Program-made: the position numbers and the translations under genes
Shown here: positions 1 to 8,997 of the stretch, piece after piece
Layout of the letters: each line of letters opens with the position of its first letter
Position numbering within the stretch: position 1 is the stretch's first letter
Notes under the pieces: generated by a model
What the model was told of the DNA's origin: nothing
What the model saw: the letters and a program-made list of their open reading frames with translations, nothing else
Databases searched by the model: none
Origin: Chryseobacterium oryctis
Lineage (GTDB): Bacteria > Bacteroidota > Bacteroidia > Flavobacteriales > Weeksellaceae
Assembly (NCBI RefSeq): GCF_025971925.1
Contig: NZ_JAPDHV010000011.1
Coordinates: 1 to 55,389 of the forward strand
Direction: 5' to 3'
DNA length: 55,389 nt

Positions 1-388
1 CGAGAGCATTGAAGAATTTTTTAGATTCTTCATTGTCTTTTCTTCTAAAAAATACTCTGTCACCCTCTTTTTCAACGACGAGTATAAAATTTACTTTACC
101 ATTCTTTATAACGGGAGCCTCCAGAAAGGTTTCTTTTGTTCCCATTGTTATTGCATAATCCCAATAGATGTTTCCGAAATTGGCTGTAAAATAATTTTCG
201 TCACCATACTTTTCGAAAACCTTTATTACGTTTTCGATATACTTTTCATCTTCTTTCCAGAGACTTTTAGAATGATATTCTTTAGATTGGGGATTTATAG
301 AGGTAGTAATCTCATCGTGTACACAGGAGTGTAGCATAAAGGCAAATGCTGACATTAGCAATAGCCTGAGAAATAAATTTTTCTTCAT
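1..388 (-). CDS. Putative lipoprotein, C-terminal part outside the window
   Basis: The open frame starts with ATG on the minus strand and runs off the window edge after 129 codons. The N-terminus is a lipoprotein signal: MKK, a hydrophobic stretch, then MLHSC with Cys at about residue 22, so the product is probably lipidated and exported. The remaining visible part is charged and mixed, with no domain I recognise. It is divergent from the small XRE regulator, and the 160-base gap between them holds operator-like repeats. Function unknown; the missing 3' end prevents a length comparison. Confidence 0.75.
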   Translation of the reverse strand, partial: MKKNLFLRLLLMSAFAFMLHSCVHDEITTSINPQSKEYHSKSLWKEDEKYIENVIKVFEKYGDENYFTANFGNIYWDYAITMGTKETFLEAPVIKNGKVNFILVVEKEGDRVFFRRKDNEESKKFFNAL

Positions 389-426
389 ACGTTTTTTTTT
401 GGTTGTTAAATATAATACTTTTTCTT

Positions 427-446
427 TAATCACAATCATGTGATTA
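427..446. promoter_or_regulatory. Palindromic operator-like site in a divergent intergenic region
   Basis: TAATCAC and GTGATTA form a perfect 7-bp inverted repeat with a 6-base spacer, between a lipoprotein gene and a divergent XRE regulator gene. A dyad of this size fits a dimeric HTH regulator. That the neighbouring XRE protein binds it is inference. Confidence 0.4.
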
Positions 447-491
447 TTATTTAACAAACTTAACAATAAAAGTCAAAAATTTTTCAATAAT

Positions 492-520
492 TTTATTCGG
501 GTTTTATTCGAATTTATTCG
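492..520 (+). repeat. Three direct repeats TTTATTCG upstream of an XRE gene
   Basis: TTTATTCG occurs three times with starts 11 and 10 bases apart, i.e. about one helical turn, directly upstream of the -7 box of the XRE gene. The middle copy lies where the -33 element is expected. The layout suggests an autoregulatory operator. Confidence 0.45.
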
Positions 521-528
521 CATAACCT

Positions 529-536
529 TATATTTG
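529..536 (+). promoter_or_regulatory. Bacteroidota -7 promoter box TATATTTG
   Basis: Exact match to TAnnTTTG, 12 bases before the ATG of the XRE gene. The expected -33 position holds TTCG within the TTTATTCG repeats. Confidence 0.55.
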
Positions 537-548
537 TAAAAAGTAGCT

Positions 549-917
549 ATGGTAAAAGAAAAATTGATAAAGGCACGTAAAGAAAGAAAATTTTCTCAGC
601 AGGATATTGCCGAGCATCTCAGCATCAGCCAGACCCAATATCAGAGAAAAGAAAAGGGCGAGATAGGCATCTCCAATTCTGAATGGGAACGTATTGCAAA
701 GCTTCTGGAAGTAGATGTAGAAGAGATAAGAGAAAATTCGGAAGCCACCAACGTAATGAATAATTTTGATGACAGTTCGGGCAACATTGGAAATACCAAT
801 AATTATTACAACGTTCCAGAGTCTTTATTAGAAAACTTACAAGATTATATTTCTATGCTAAAAGAAGAAAACCAAAGACTAAAAGAAGAAATAAAAACCT
901 TGCGGGAAGGTAAATAG
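549..917 (+). CDS. XRE-family transcriptional regulator with C-terminal coiled coil
   Basis: A 122-residue protein. Residues 4-60 form a lambda-repressor-like helix-turn-helix domain (RKERKFSQQDIAEHLSISQT, then a recognition helix and an ERIAKLLEV helix). A polar N/S/D-rich linker follows, then a Leu/Glu/Lys-rich C-terminal helix (about 93-122) that looks like a short coiled coil for oligomerisation. It is a single gene, divergent from a lipoprotein gene. Its own promoter overlaps three TTTATTCG direct repeats, so autoregulation is likely. The targets cannot be told from sequence. No prophage genes are nearby, so it is probably a chromosomal regulator. Confidence 0.88.
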   Translation: MVKEKLIKARKERKFSQQDIAEHLSISQTQYQRKEKGEIGISNSEWERIAKLLEVDVEEIRENSEATNVMNNFDDSSGNIGNTNNYYNVPESLLENLQDYISMLKEENQRLKEEIKTLREGK

Positions 918-964
918 ATCTGTTTTCTCTTTTTTAATATAGAGTGTGTTTACACTTTTATTTT

Positions 965-1154
965 AACCGCAAAAGACACAAAAGTTTTTTTAGTGTATGG
1001 GTTTTTCCTAAACACTTTAGTTATTTAAAGTTTTAAAATGATATTGCTTTAAAGTCCATATAAGAAGAAAATCAAAGATTTTCAAAAAAGCTAAAGTGTG
1101 CTTATCTAGATTTTTATAATAAACTAAAAAAACTTTTGTGTCTTTTGTGGTTTA
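965..1154. repeat. MITE-like element with long terminal inverted repeats
   Basis: Two arms of about 30 bases (containing AAAAGACACAAAAGTTTTTT on the left and its complement on the right) face each other across about 130 bases, with one clear mismatch (CCGC against CCAC). Inside them lies a second, smaller inverted pair, CACTTTAG and CTAAAGTG. There is no coding frame. The structure fits a small non-autonomous intergenic element. It occupies most of the 310-base gap between the XRE gene and the trmL terminator. Confidence 0.55.
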
Positions 1155-1193
1155 TTTTTTGGTAAGTTTAAACAAGTTTAATAAATAAAATAC

Positions 1194-1221
1194 AAAAAGA
1201 CACCTGATAGGTGTCTTTTTT
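1194..1221 (-). terminator. Rho-independent terminator of the tatA-trmL operon
   Basis: GACACCT-GAT-AGGTGTC stem-loop flanked by A and T runs, directly after the trmL stop. The A/T flanks make it potentially bidirectional. Confidence 0.8.
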
Positions 1222-1228
1222 ATCTGTG

Positions 1229-1687
1229 TTACAAATTCTTAAGAGCAATCTGCCTTTTTGCTTCCCCCACTACAAAAGCAACAGAATTAGCAATATTAAA
1301 ACTTCTGATTAATTTTGACATTGGTATCGTTACATGATTATCAAAACGCTCCAAGACTTCTTTACTCAGCCCTACGCTTTCTTTCCCAAAAACAAGCCAG
1401 TCTCCATCCTGAAAATCAGTTTCCAGATAAGATTTTTCAGCATGAGAACTCATCAAAAAAACACGTGACAAATCCGGAATATTTTTTATCCATTCTTCAA
1501 CATTAGGATATTCTGTAACGTCCAGATGTACCCAGTAATCTAAACCGGAACGTTTCAGGTTTTTATCATTAATTACAAATCCGAAAGGATGAATAAGGTG
1601 CAATCTACTTTCCGTACCCACACACAATCTCCCGATATTCCCCGTATTATTCGGTATTTCAGGCTCTACAAGAACAATGTTTAACAT
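1229..1687 (-). CDS. trmL: tRNA (cytidine/uridine-34-2'-O)-methyltransferase TrmL
   Basis: A 152-residue SPOUT-class RNA methyltransferase, the usual length for TrmL (about 155). It uses SAM to methylate the ribose of the wobble nucleotide in tRNA-Leu isoacceptors. Visible motifs are the N-terminal NIVLVEPEIPNNTGNIGR segment, FGKESVGL at about 100-107, and the knotted SAM-binding segment IPMSKLIRSFNIANSVA at about 121-137. It is the last gene of a minus-strand operon behind a TPR protein (31-base gap) and is followed by a terminator. TrmH/SpoU relatives are longer, so TrmL is the best fit. Confidence 0.95.
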   Translation of the reverse strand: MLNIVLVEPEIPNNTGNIGRLCVGTESRLHLIHPFGFVINDKNLKRSGLDYWVHLDVTEYPNVEEWIKNIPDLSRVFLMSSHAEKSYLETDFQDGDWLVFGKESVGLSKEVLERFDNHVTIPMSKLIRSFNIANSVAFVVGEAKRQIALKNL

Positions 1688-1718
1688 GTTGAAATCTAAA
1701 AATAAATGCTTTATGTAA

Positions 1719-2537
1719 TTATTTTGCGGGTGTTGTACATTTAGAATAATAATCTGTTAGTATATTTTTTTCATACCCCAAAGCAACCGCTTTATCAAGA
1801 TTGGTACAGGCTTCTTTCGGTTTTGCTGTATCAAATAAAATCAGTGCTTTCGTAACATAAGATTGTGCAAATTTAGGGTCAATAGAAATAGCTTTATTTA
1901 CATCTATAAGAGCTTCTTTAGATTTTTTCATTTTAAGATAAACATCTGCTCTTCCATTATACAAAAGAGATTCCGGTTTTTCGGAAATCAACTGATTATA
2001 ATCTTTCAAAGATCCCTCCAAATCACCATTATTCTTTTTAAGATTCGCCAATCCTGTTTTAGCAAAAATATTATCCGGAGCAAAGCTTAAAATCTGATTC
2101 AGGTCTTTTACAGCCAAATCTTTTTTTCCCTGACTGTCGTAGATTTTAGAACGAGTAAGATACATATCTATATTTTCAGAATCAACCTGAAGACCTTTTT
2201 CAATATACTCCAATGCTTTTGTTTTACTTCCTCTCTGGCTGTGTAAAGAAGCCAGATTGGCATAAACAGAAGCCGACATAGGATTTGATTTCAAAGCCGA
2301 TTCATAAGATTTAAAAGCCAATGCAGGTTTTCCTAATCTTCTTTGTGCCGTACCGAGATTATTATAATATTCTGATTGGAACTTCTGAATTTTCTCTTTC
2401 TCAGCTAATTTTGAGTATTGCTCTTCTGCACATTTGTAGTCTGCTTTTTTAAAGCATTCTTCGGCAACTTTTGCATCCTGAGCATAGAAATGTAATGATG
2501 TGATTCCGAAAGTTAAAATAAGTAGATGTTTTTTCAT
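1719..2537 (-). CDS. Secreted TPR-repeat protein
   Basis: 272 residues with a signal peptide (MKKHLLILTFGITSLHFYAQ, predicted cut after A-Q) and at least five tetratricopeptide repeats from about residue 55 to 250, recognisable by patterns such as NLGTAQRRLGKPALAFKSYE and KALEYIEKGLQVD. It is probably a periplasmic or membrane-associated protein-binding scaffold. Its start codon overlaps the stop of the upstream PAP2 gene by 4 bases (ATGA), so the two are translationally coupled. No enzymatic domain is visible and the partner is unknown. Confidence 0.85.
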   Translation of the reverse strand: MKKHLLILTFGITSLHFYAQDAKVAEECFKKADYKCAEEQYSKLAEKEKIQKFQSEYYNNLGTAQRRLGKPALAFKSYESALKSNPMSASVYANLASLHSQRGSKTKALEYIEKGLQVDSENIDMYLTRSKIYDSQGKKDLAVKDLNQILSFAPDNIFAKTGLANLKKNNGDLEGSLKDYNQLISEKPESLLYNGRADVYLKMKKSKEALIDVNKAISIDPKFAQSYVTKALILFDTAKPKEACTNLDKAVALGYEKNILTDYYSKCTTPAK

Positions 2538-3100
2538 ATGGTTTTAGTTTGTTTGTTGATGACTTTTTTTGCAAGTGCACTGAAAATAACACCCAATAAA
2601 ATACCAACAAACGCCCCCACCAAAATATCTATCGGGAAATGCACTCCTAAATAAATTCGGCTATAAGAAACCACTACAGCCCACACAAATATAGCATAAG
2701 GAAACCATTTAAGCTTATTTTTTAATAAAATACTTAAATAGGTAGCTAAAAAGAATGTATTAGAAGCATGAGCTGAATAAAATCCGAACTGCCCTCCGCA
2801 TTTCACAATACGCATATGATGCTCTAAAGTTGGGTCGTGACAAGGTCTTAATCTTGCCACACCATATTTGAAAACACTTGCAAGCTGGTCTGAAACCGTA
2901 ACCCCAATTGCAACAAATATAAGTATAAAAACTAAAGACCTTAGTTTATAATTTTTGAATAAAAAATAACAAAATATAATATAAAGTGGAACCCAAATCC
3001 AGGTACTAGAAATCAGCATCCAAAATTGATCAAAAGACGAGTCTCCCAAATTATTGAGAAACAAAAAGACTTTTTTATCTTCCTGAATAATCTCCTCCAT
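2534..3100 (-). CDS. PAP2-family membrane phosphatase
   Basis: 188 residues with about five membrane segments. The phosphatase signature is in order: K78-x6-R85-P86 (KYGVARLRP), SAH at 109-111 in place of PSGH, and SRxxLGVHFPID with R148, H154 and D158. Such enzymes dephosphorylate lipid pyrophosphates (undecaprenyl-PP) or phosphatidic acid on the outer face of the inner membrane; the exact substrate is not shown. It lies 4 bases downstream of tatA and overlaps the TPR gene. The SAH variant keeps the catalytic His. Confidence 0.88.
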   Translation of the reverse strand: MEEIIQEDKKVFLFLNNLGDSSFDQFWMLISSTWIWVPLYIIFCYFLFKNYKLRSLVFILIFVAIGVTVSDQLASVFKYGVARLRPCHDPTLEHHMRIVKCGGQFGFYSAHASNTFFLATYLSILLKNKLKWFPYAIFVWAVVVSYSRIYLGVHFPIDILVGAFVGILLGVIFSALAKKVINKQTKTI

Positions 3101-3104
3101 TCTC

Positions 3105-3440
3105 TTATCTGCTTACTGGTCCTTCGTAAGTATCGTCATCTACAGGTTTAGGTTTCGGAGGCTCATTAGATGCTTTAGGTTCTGTAAGAATATCTTTCTC
3201 AATATCCTTCATTGGGTTGAAATCTTTTGCAGCATCTTTCACCTTTTCAATCTCACGTTTAATCTCAGAAACAGGATTATCTGCTTCTTTCATTATTTCC
3301 GTTTTGATGTCTTCTACAGCACCACGCATTTTTCTTACACCCGACCCAAGGTCACGTGCAATTTGTGGAAGTTTATCCGGTCCGAATAATACAACGATTG
3401 CTACTGCAATCAGCGCCATTTCTCCAATGCTTAATTCCAT
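3105..3440 (-). CDS. tatA: Twin-arginine translocase subunit TatA/TatB-type
   Basis: 111 residues: one N-terminal membrane segment (about 5-20), the hinge FGPDKLP, then an amphipathic helix (QIARDLGSGVRKMRGAVEDI) and a polar Pro/Glu-rich tail. This is the TatA/B/E architecture; the protein forms the pore-side component of the Tat pathway for folded proteins. In Bacteroidota TatA and TatB cannot be separated by sequence alone. The long tail leans to TatB-like, the FGP hinge to TatA. It is the first gene of a four-gene minus-strand operon (tat - PAP2 - TPR - trmL). No tatC is present here. Confidence 0.88.
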   Translation of the reverse strand: MELSIGEMALIAVAIVVLFGPDKLPQIARDLGSGVRKMRGAVEDIKTEIMKEADNPVSEIKREIEKVKDAAKDFNPMKDIEKDILTEPKASNEPPKPKPVDDDTYEGPVSR

Positions 3441-3688
3441 TCTGTAAAATTACAAAAGATTATATACATATGATATACTTACATACTATTTTAAATAAAT
3501 TTTAATAAATGGAATCCTTGCCTTCAAATTAAACATTGGTTTTCAATGTTCTTTTAATTCCAAAAAGCTCATTCTTACTAAGGAAAATTAATAATTTTCA
3601 AGCATTAACAACAATTAATTCACTAAAAATAGATTAATATTGAAAATTTTATTAATTTTAAAACACTAAACCTTAAAAATATTTAACT

Positions 3689-4633
3689 ATGAAAAAACTG
3701 CTAACTACATTCAAGGTATTTGCAATTTTATCTGCATTTACTCTTACTAGCTGTCAAAACGAAGACAGAGAAATTCAAACTCAGGAAAATGTTGTTCAGA
3801 AACTAACAATTAATGATTTAAAAAAGGAAATTGCACCAACGAATCAAACATTTCCTGAAATTGTTCAAGCTCAAATTAGCGATTCGAAAATCAATCTTGA
3901 GAAACATCTAAAAACTGATTTACAAATTACAGGAGTAAGTGTTTTAGGTAAAATTTCAACTCAAAAAGGATTGGAAATTTCTCAAAACTTAATCTCGCAA
4001 AAAGACAATTATGTCGCAACAGGAAACATTTTGAATCCTGAATCGGTAAAAATCGGAAAAATTCAGAATCTTAATTCCGGAGAAGAATTAACAACAGCTC
4101 AAAGTGAACTAAAAAATTTGTTCGGAAGAGAAATCACAGTGAATTCTGATGTACTTGAAATCTCCTGGAACAACAAAGGAGAAAAATTTACTACATTGTG
4201 CTTTTACAATGATTCCGGAATTATCTGGGATAATGTTCTTGCAGGATTGGTAATGATGGATGAAAGAGGGAATTCTGAAACGCCTAATAATACACAGGCA
4301 AAAGTTTCATCTAAATGGTACAAACAATGGTGGACAGCCAATTGGCTTTGGGGTTCTAAAAGAGGAGAAATGGGGTACAAAATTACAATTTACTACACAG
4401 GTTCATCTGTTTCTAATGTAGATGTAAGTGATTGGGCATCCATAAGTTTAGGAAAAGCGAAAAGTGAAAGTAAAGTGACGAAAAGAACCGGAGCTTATGG
4501 ACAATGCAGATATGCTCTTGGACTTTGTACACCTACAGGTTCTTTAAGCTTCAATTCGACTAATTTTTCAGTATCATTCTCCGGATTAGGAAGCAATATT
4601 GTAAGCAACGGAACTAAGTCTCTTTATCCGTAA
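3689..4633 (+). CDS. Lipoprotein of unknown function
   Basis: 314 residues. The N-terminus is a lipoprotein signal ending LTLTSC with Cys22. The middle (about 35-190) is K/E/N-rich with mixed alpha/beta character. The C-terminal third is Trp/Ser/Gly-rich (KWYKQWWTANWLWGSKRGEM, then a beta-rich region with a CRYALGLC cysteine pair). I recognise no family. The gene stands alone between convergent neighbours, with a 248-base AT-rich upstream gap in which I see no exact -7 box, and a strong terminator behind it. Confidence 0.75.
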   Translation: MKKLLTTFKVFAILSAFTLTSCQNEDREIQTQENVVQKLTINDLKKEIAPTNQTFPEIVQAQISDSKINLEKHLKTDLQITGVSVLGKISTQKGLEISQNLISQKDNYVATGNILNPESVKIGKIQNLNSGEELTTAQSELKNLFGREITVNSDVLEISWNNKGEKFTTLCFYNDSGIIWDNVLAGLVMMDERGNSETPNNTQAKVSSKWYKQWWTANWLWGSKRGEMGYKITIYYTGSSVSNVDVSDWASISLGKAKSESKVTKRTGAYGQCRYALGLCTPTGSLSFNSTNFSVSFSGLGSNIVSNGTKSLYP

Positions 4634-4662
4634 TACTCATTATTTTCAATAGTATAGAAAAT

Positions 4663-4692
4663 GGGGAGCCAAAATTTTGACTCCCCGTTTTT
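4663..4692 (+). terminator. Rho-independent terminator
   Basis: GGGGAG pairs with CTCCCC around a self-complementary CAAAATTTTG, followed by GTTTTTATT. It ends the lipoprotein gene and, with A-rich sequence on the other side, may also serve the convergent MFS gene. Confidence 0.85.
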
Positions 4693-4707
4693 ATTATAAA
4701 ATAAATT

Positions 4708-5931
4708 TTATTTTTTAATATTTTTCTTTTGGAAATTAAGGTAAGTAATCACCACACTTATTGTCATTAAAATAAACGCCAAAAAGAACGGCGCTCCTGA
4801 AAATTTAAAAGGTGCTTCATCATGTGTAAAATAGTAAAACAAATTCGTCATCATTGGAGGTCCGATAATTGAAGTTGCACTCATTAAACTCGTTAATGCA
4901 CCCTGCAATTCACCTTGCTCATTTGACGGAACACTTTTCGTGATTACAGACTGAAGAGCCGGCCCACAAATTCCTCCTAAACAATAAGGAATAAGGAATA
5001 CAAACATCATCCAGCCTTGTGTAGCAAAAGCAAACAACAACATTCCTATCGCATACAAGGTCAATCCGTAATAAATACTTTTCTGTTCACCCAATCTTGG
5101 AGTCGTCCATCTTATTAATCCACCCTGAACCAATCCTACCAACAAACCTACAACACCTAAAGAAATTCCGACCATTCTTTCATTCCAATTGAATTCATAC
5201 ATGGTAAAGAAATTCCAGTTACTTTGTACAGCATGACCAGCAATATAGATTAAAACCAATGAAGTCACTAAACCTGAAATTTCAGGATGCTTTCCTAAAA
5301 ACTTAAATGAACCTATAGGATTAGCTCTCTTCCAATCAAATTCTCTTCTTTTATCTTTATCTAAACTTTCAGGAAGAATAAAATATCCGTAAAGAAAATT
5401 TAAAAGACATAATCCTGCTGCTGCATAAAAAGGAACTCTTGCCCCATAATGCCCTAACATTCCACCTAAAACAGGTCCAATAATAAATCCTAATCCGAAG
5501 GCTGCACCAATTAATCCAAAGTTTTTCGCGCGGTCTTTATCTGTCGAAATATCAGCAATATAAGCACTGGCTGTAGTTACACTTGCACCTGTAATACCCG
5601 CAATAATTCTTCCTAAAAAAAGCCACCAGATTGTAGGAGCCAAAGCAAGGAAAATATAATCTACAGCAAACCCCAAAAGTGAAATTAAAATGATTGGTCT
5701 TCTTCCGAATTTATCACTCAGATTTCCTACAACCGGAGAAAATACAAACTGGGTAAAGGCATATGCAAACCCCAACCAACCACCATATTTAGCAGCCTCA
5801 CTTATGTCTGCATGAATGAGCTCCTTAATTAATTTAGGAACTACCGGAATGATTATTCCCCATCCCGTAATATCGATTAACAGCGTAATAAATATAAAAC
5901 TTATAGCAGCTTTCTTCCTTGAATTTTCCAT
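4708..5931 (-). CDS. MFS transporter, TCR/Tet (DHA1) family
   Basis: 407 residues, 12 predicted membrane helices. Motif A is [11 protein letters not shown] (69-79) after helix 2, and the antiporter motif C region reads [15 protein letters not shown] in helix 5, as in drug/proton antiporters related to TetA. It probably exports a small molecule from the cytoplasm by proton exchange. The substrate is not deducible; TetA-like sequence alone does not show tetracycline resistance. It is monocistronic, with a -7 box (CAAAAGTA on the plus strand at 5939-5946) only 7 bases before the start codon, so its mRNA leader must be very short. Confidence 0.88.
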   Translation of the reverse strand: MENSRKKAAISFIFITLLIDITGWGIIIPVVPKLIKELIHADISEAAKYGGWLGFAYAFTQFVFSPVVGNLSDKFGRRPIILISLLGFAVDYIFLALAPTIWWLFLGRIIAGITGASVTTASAYIADISTDKDRAKNFGLIGAAFGLGFIIGPVLGGMLGHYGARVPFYAAAGLCLLNFLYGYFILPESLDKDKRREFDWKRANPIGSFKFLGKHPEISGLVTSLVLIYIAGHAVQSNWNFFTMYEFNWNERMVGISLGVVGLLVGLVQGGLIRWTTPRLGEQKSIYYGLTLYAIGMLLFAFATQGWMMFVFLIPYCLGGICGPALQSVITKSVPSNEQGELQGALTSLMSATSIIGPPMMTNLFYYFTHDEAPFKFSGAPFFLAFILMTISVVITYLNFQKKNIKK

Positions 5932-5938
5932 AGTTGTG

Positions 5939-5946
5939 CAAAAGTA
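5939..5946 (-). promoter_or_regulatory. -7 promoter box TACTTTTG of the MFS gene
   Basis: Reads TACTTTTG on the minus strand, an exact TAnnTTTG match, 7 bases upstream of the MFS start codon. Confidence 0.5.
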
Positions 5947-6000
5947 ATCAAATCAGAAAAATAATCATTAAAAAAATTCAATTCAGTATCAGTAACAAAA

Positions 6001-6027
6001 AAACCTTTCAAAATTGAAAGGTTTTTT
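6001..6027 (-). terminator. Rho-independent terminator of secDF
   Basis: AACCTTTCAA / TTGAAAGGTT stem with A and T runs, just after the secDF stop. Confidence 0.85.
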
Positions 6028-6047
6028 CTTATTTATTGTAGTATAAA

Positions 6048-8960
6048 TTATTTTGAAGCAAGAACTTCTTTATTTGAAGTCGTTTTACCATGTACTTCTT
6101 CTTCTTTTCCTGTTTTCAAGAAATCGTAAGCAATAGCCGATGCAATAAAGATTGATGAGTATGTCCCGAATCCGATACCAATCAACATTGCAAACATAAA
6201 CCCTCTCAAGTTATCTCCTCCAAAGATGAAGATTGCCAAGATTACTAAGATTGTAGTGAATGAAGTATTGAACGTTCTACCTAATGTACTAGAAATAGAG
6301 TCATCAAATAATCCAGCTAATGTTAAAGATTTTTTCTCTCTCAAATACTCTCTAATTCTATCGAAGATAATTACCGTATCGTTGATTGAGTAACCTAATA
6401 CCGTCAAAATAGCAGCAATGAAATCCTGATTGATTTCCATGTTGAATGGCATGAATTTGTGAAGCAACGAATAAGCTCCCAAAATAATTACCGCATCGTG
6501 GAATAATGCTGCAACAGCACCAAGAGAGAACTGCCATTTTCTAAATCTGAATAAAATATAGATAAAGATACCTGCCAATGCAGCTACTACTGCAAGAATA
6601 CCATGAGTTTGGATATCATCTGCAACAGTTGGTCCTACTTTTTCAGAAGAAATAATACCTGCATGGTCTTTATCTGCAGATTTAAACTCAGTTAAAGTCA
6701 AGTTACCTGGAAGATTATTTTTCAAACCTTCAAATAGTTTTTGTTCAATTACCTGGTCTGCTTTTAAAGATTCATCTTCAATTAGATAATCAGTTGAAAT
6801 CTTTAATTGCTTAGAATTTCCATAAGTTTTAGCTTCAACTGAAGAGTTTTTACCATCTTCGGTCTTGAAAAGTTTAACTAAATCTTCTTCAATCTGGTTA
6901 GCGTTTACCTCTTTATCAAATCTTACCACATAGTTTCTACCTCCTGTAAAGTCGATACCATATTTAAATCCATTTGTAAATATAGAACCAATACAGATAA
7001 CCGTTAAAATAGCTGAAACGATATAAGCATATTTTCTTTTTCCGATAAAATCAATCCAAACATTTCTGAATAAATTCTTAGTTGGTGGAGTCCAAACTGA
7101 AAGATGTTTTCCTTTATTTAATCTGTTAAATATCATTACTCTTGAAAGCAATACAGACGTAAATAAAGTCATTACAATACCAATCATCAATGTTAATGCA
7201 AAACCTTTAATAGGTCCTGTTCCGAAGAAGAATAATACAACCGCAGTAAGTAAAGTTGTTAAATGCCCGTCAATAATTGCACTTAATGCATGTTTGAAAC
7301 CATCTTTGTACGCTTCAAGTATACTTTTCCCAGCAAATAATTCTTCTTTAGTTCTTTCGTAGATAATTACGTTGGTATCCACCGCCATTGCCATTGTAAG
7401 TACAATACCTGCAATACCCGGAAGTGTAAGAGTAAAGTCTCCGGAATCCATAATTCCGAAAATATAAAATAAGTTTATTACCATTGCGATAACGGCATAA
7501 ACTCCCGCTCCACCATAATAAACAATGATATAAACGATAATGATTAAGAATGCAATAGCAAAAGATAAGAAACCTGCATTAATAGATTCCTGTCCTAAAG
7601 AAGGCCCAACTTGTGTAGCCTGAACAACTTTTGCACCTGCAGGTAATTTACCTGCTCCTAAAACGTCTACCAATTCTTTAGCTTCTTCCTGAGAGAAGTT
7701 ACCAGAAATCTGAGTTCTACCGTTAGGAATTGCACCTACAACGTTCGGAGCAGTATAAACTCTGTTATCAAGAGTTACAGCAACTGGTTTTCCAACGTTT
7801 TTCTCAGTTAATGTTTTCCATTCCTTAGCACCTTTAGAATCCATCTGCATGTCTACTACTATTCTGCTCAGTTCATCATAGCTGATATTAGCAGTCTCAA
7901 CAGCACCGTCTACTGGAGCCTTTTGGTTAATATTACCTCTGATTGCATACAATACTAAGCTTTCAGCATCTGTTGCTTCAGGCTTATATCCCCACATAAA
8001 CTGAGTATATTTAATGTTTGCAGGACGTAAAGATTGAGCAATTTTGCTGTTCAAAATTTTATTTACGGCTGCTGTATCAGTCAATTTCACACTTCCTACT
8101 GCACTTTGGCTCATTGATTTACCACCTTGCATTAAGTTCATGAAATTAACGTTTTTAGCAACTCCCATAGAATCTCCTTTTGCAGCTACAACAGTAGATA
8201 ATGTCTGGAAATAAGGAACTATTTCGTTAATTTGTTGTACTTCCCAAAACTGAAGTTTTGCAGAAGTCTGAAGCATTTTCTTTACCTTGTCGATATCTTT
8301 CATACCAGGCATCTCAACAGAAATTCTAGCTGTACCAGGTACTCTCTGTACGTTTGGCTGAATAGCTCCAAGTTTATCAATTCTTGTTCTGATTACCTCA
8401 AAAGCAGTTCCTACAGAAGCATCAATTCTTCTTTTAACAATGCTTTTCACCTGATCATCAGAAGTATTGTACTTAATCTCAGTAAGATTAGTATTTCCGA
8501 AAAGCTCAGGGTCAGCAAGCTTTAAGTTTGTACCTTTTGCTTTGTTTACAGCATCAAACTGCTCAAAGAAATTATCGATGTAAGATTTTGTAGAATTCTT
8601 CTGAACTTCATCAGTTTTATTTAAAGCCTCAATAAGAACCGGATTGGTAGAATAATTCGTTAAATCATTCACCAAGTCTCTCTGGTTAATTTCCAAAAGA
8701 ACGTTGATCCCTCCTTTCAAGTCAAGACCAAGTTTCATTTCCTTGTCTTTGGCTTTTGAGTAATAAAGTTTATTGAACCCTAAATTCAAAGTATCCTTAG
8801 AAAGTCTTGCGATTTCTTTCTGGTACTTTTCCGGATTGTCTCCTGCAATAGCAGTCGCCTGCTTTTCAATTTTGCTGGCGTACCATGTTGGTAATAGCTC
8901 GTTTAAGCAAATTAACCCTAGTACAATAGCAACAATTGTAATAAGTCCTTTTCCTTGCAT
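6048..8960 (-). CDS. secDF: Protein translocase subunit SecDF (fused)
   Basis: 970 residues, the Bacteroidota-type fusion of SecD and SecF. The SecD half starts with a membrane helix (GLITIVAIVLGLICL), then the DLKGGINVLLEI motif near residue 80, a large periplasmic domain, and a five-helix block with the AMAVDTNVIIYERTKEE signature. The SecF half begins near residue 637 with another membrane helix, YGIDFTGGRNYVV, and the DTVIIFDRIREYLRE signature. It uses the proton gradient to pull secreted proteins from the SecYEG channel. It is monocistronic, with a -7 box about 30 bases upstream and a terminator behind it. Confidence 0.97.
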   Translation of the reverse strand: MQGKGLITIVAIVLGLICLNELLPTWYASKIEKQATAIAGDNPEKYQKEIARLSKDTLNLGFNKLYYSKAKDKEMKLGLDLKGGINVLLEINQRDLVNDLTNYSTNPVLIEALNKTDEVQKNSTKSYIDNFFEQFDAVNKAKGTNLKLADPELFGNTNLTEIKYNTSDDQVKSIVKRRIDASVGTAFEVIRTRIDKLGAIQPNVQRVPGTARISVEMPGMKDIDKVKKMLQTSAKLQFWEVQQINEIVPYFQTLSTVVAAKGDSMGVAKNVNFMNLMQGGKSMSQSAVGSVKLTDTAAVNKILNSKIAQSLRPANIKYTQFMWGYKPEATDAESLVLYAIRGNINQKAPVDGAVETANISYDELSRIVVDMQMDSKGAKEWKTLTEKNVGKPVAVTLDNRVYTAPNVVGAIPNGRTQISGNFSQEEAKELVDVLGAGKLPAGAKVVQATQVGPSLGQESINAGFLSFAIAFLIIIVYIIVYYGGAGVYAVIAMVINLFYIFGIMDSGDFTLTLPGIAGIVLTMAMAVDTNVIIYERTKEELFAGKSILEAYKDGFKHALSAIIDGHLTTLLTAVVLFFFGTGPIKGFALTLMIGIVMTLFTSVLLSRVMIFNRLNKGKHLSVWTPPTKNLFRNVWIDFIGKRKYAYIVSAILTVICIGSIFTNGFKYGIDFTGGRNYVVRFDKEVNANQIEEDLVKLFKTEDGKNSSVEAKTYGNSKQLKISTDYLIEDESLKADQVIEQKLFEGLKNNLPGNLTLTEFKSADKDHAGIISSEKVGPTVADDIQTHGILAVVAALAGIFIYILFRFRKWQFSLGAVAALFHDAVIILGAYSLLHKFMPFNMEINQDFIAAILTVLGYSINDTVIIFDRIREYLREKKSLTLAGLFDDSISSTLGRTFNTSFTTILVILAIFIFGGDNLRGFMFAMLIGIGFGTYSSIFIASAIAYDFLKTGKEEEVHGKTTSNKEVLASK

Positions 8961-8989
8961 TTTGTTATAACTACGTTAAATTAAGTCGG

Positions 8990-8997
8990 CAAATATA
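8990..8997 (-). promoter_or_regulatory. -7 promoter box TATATTTG of secDF
   Basis: Exact TAnnTTTG match on the minus strand, 29 bases upstream of the start codon. Apart from this box and a terminator at the far end, the 358-base gap between secDF and the next gene is AT-rich with nothing else I can identify. Confidence 0.55.

Noticed and set aside
918..1228. tRNA or small protein gene in the gap
   Set aside because: No cloverleaf or tRNA consensus boxes and no frame; the stretch is explained by the inverted repeat element and a terminator.
4708..5931. Tetracycline resistance determinant
   Set aside because: The protein is TetA-like at family level only; this branch of MFS has many unrelated substrates and no resistance gene context is present.
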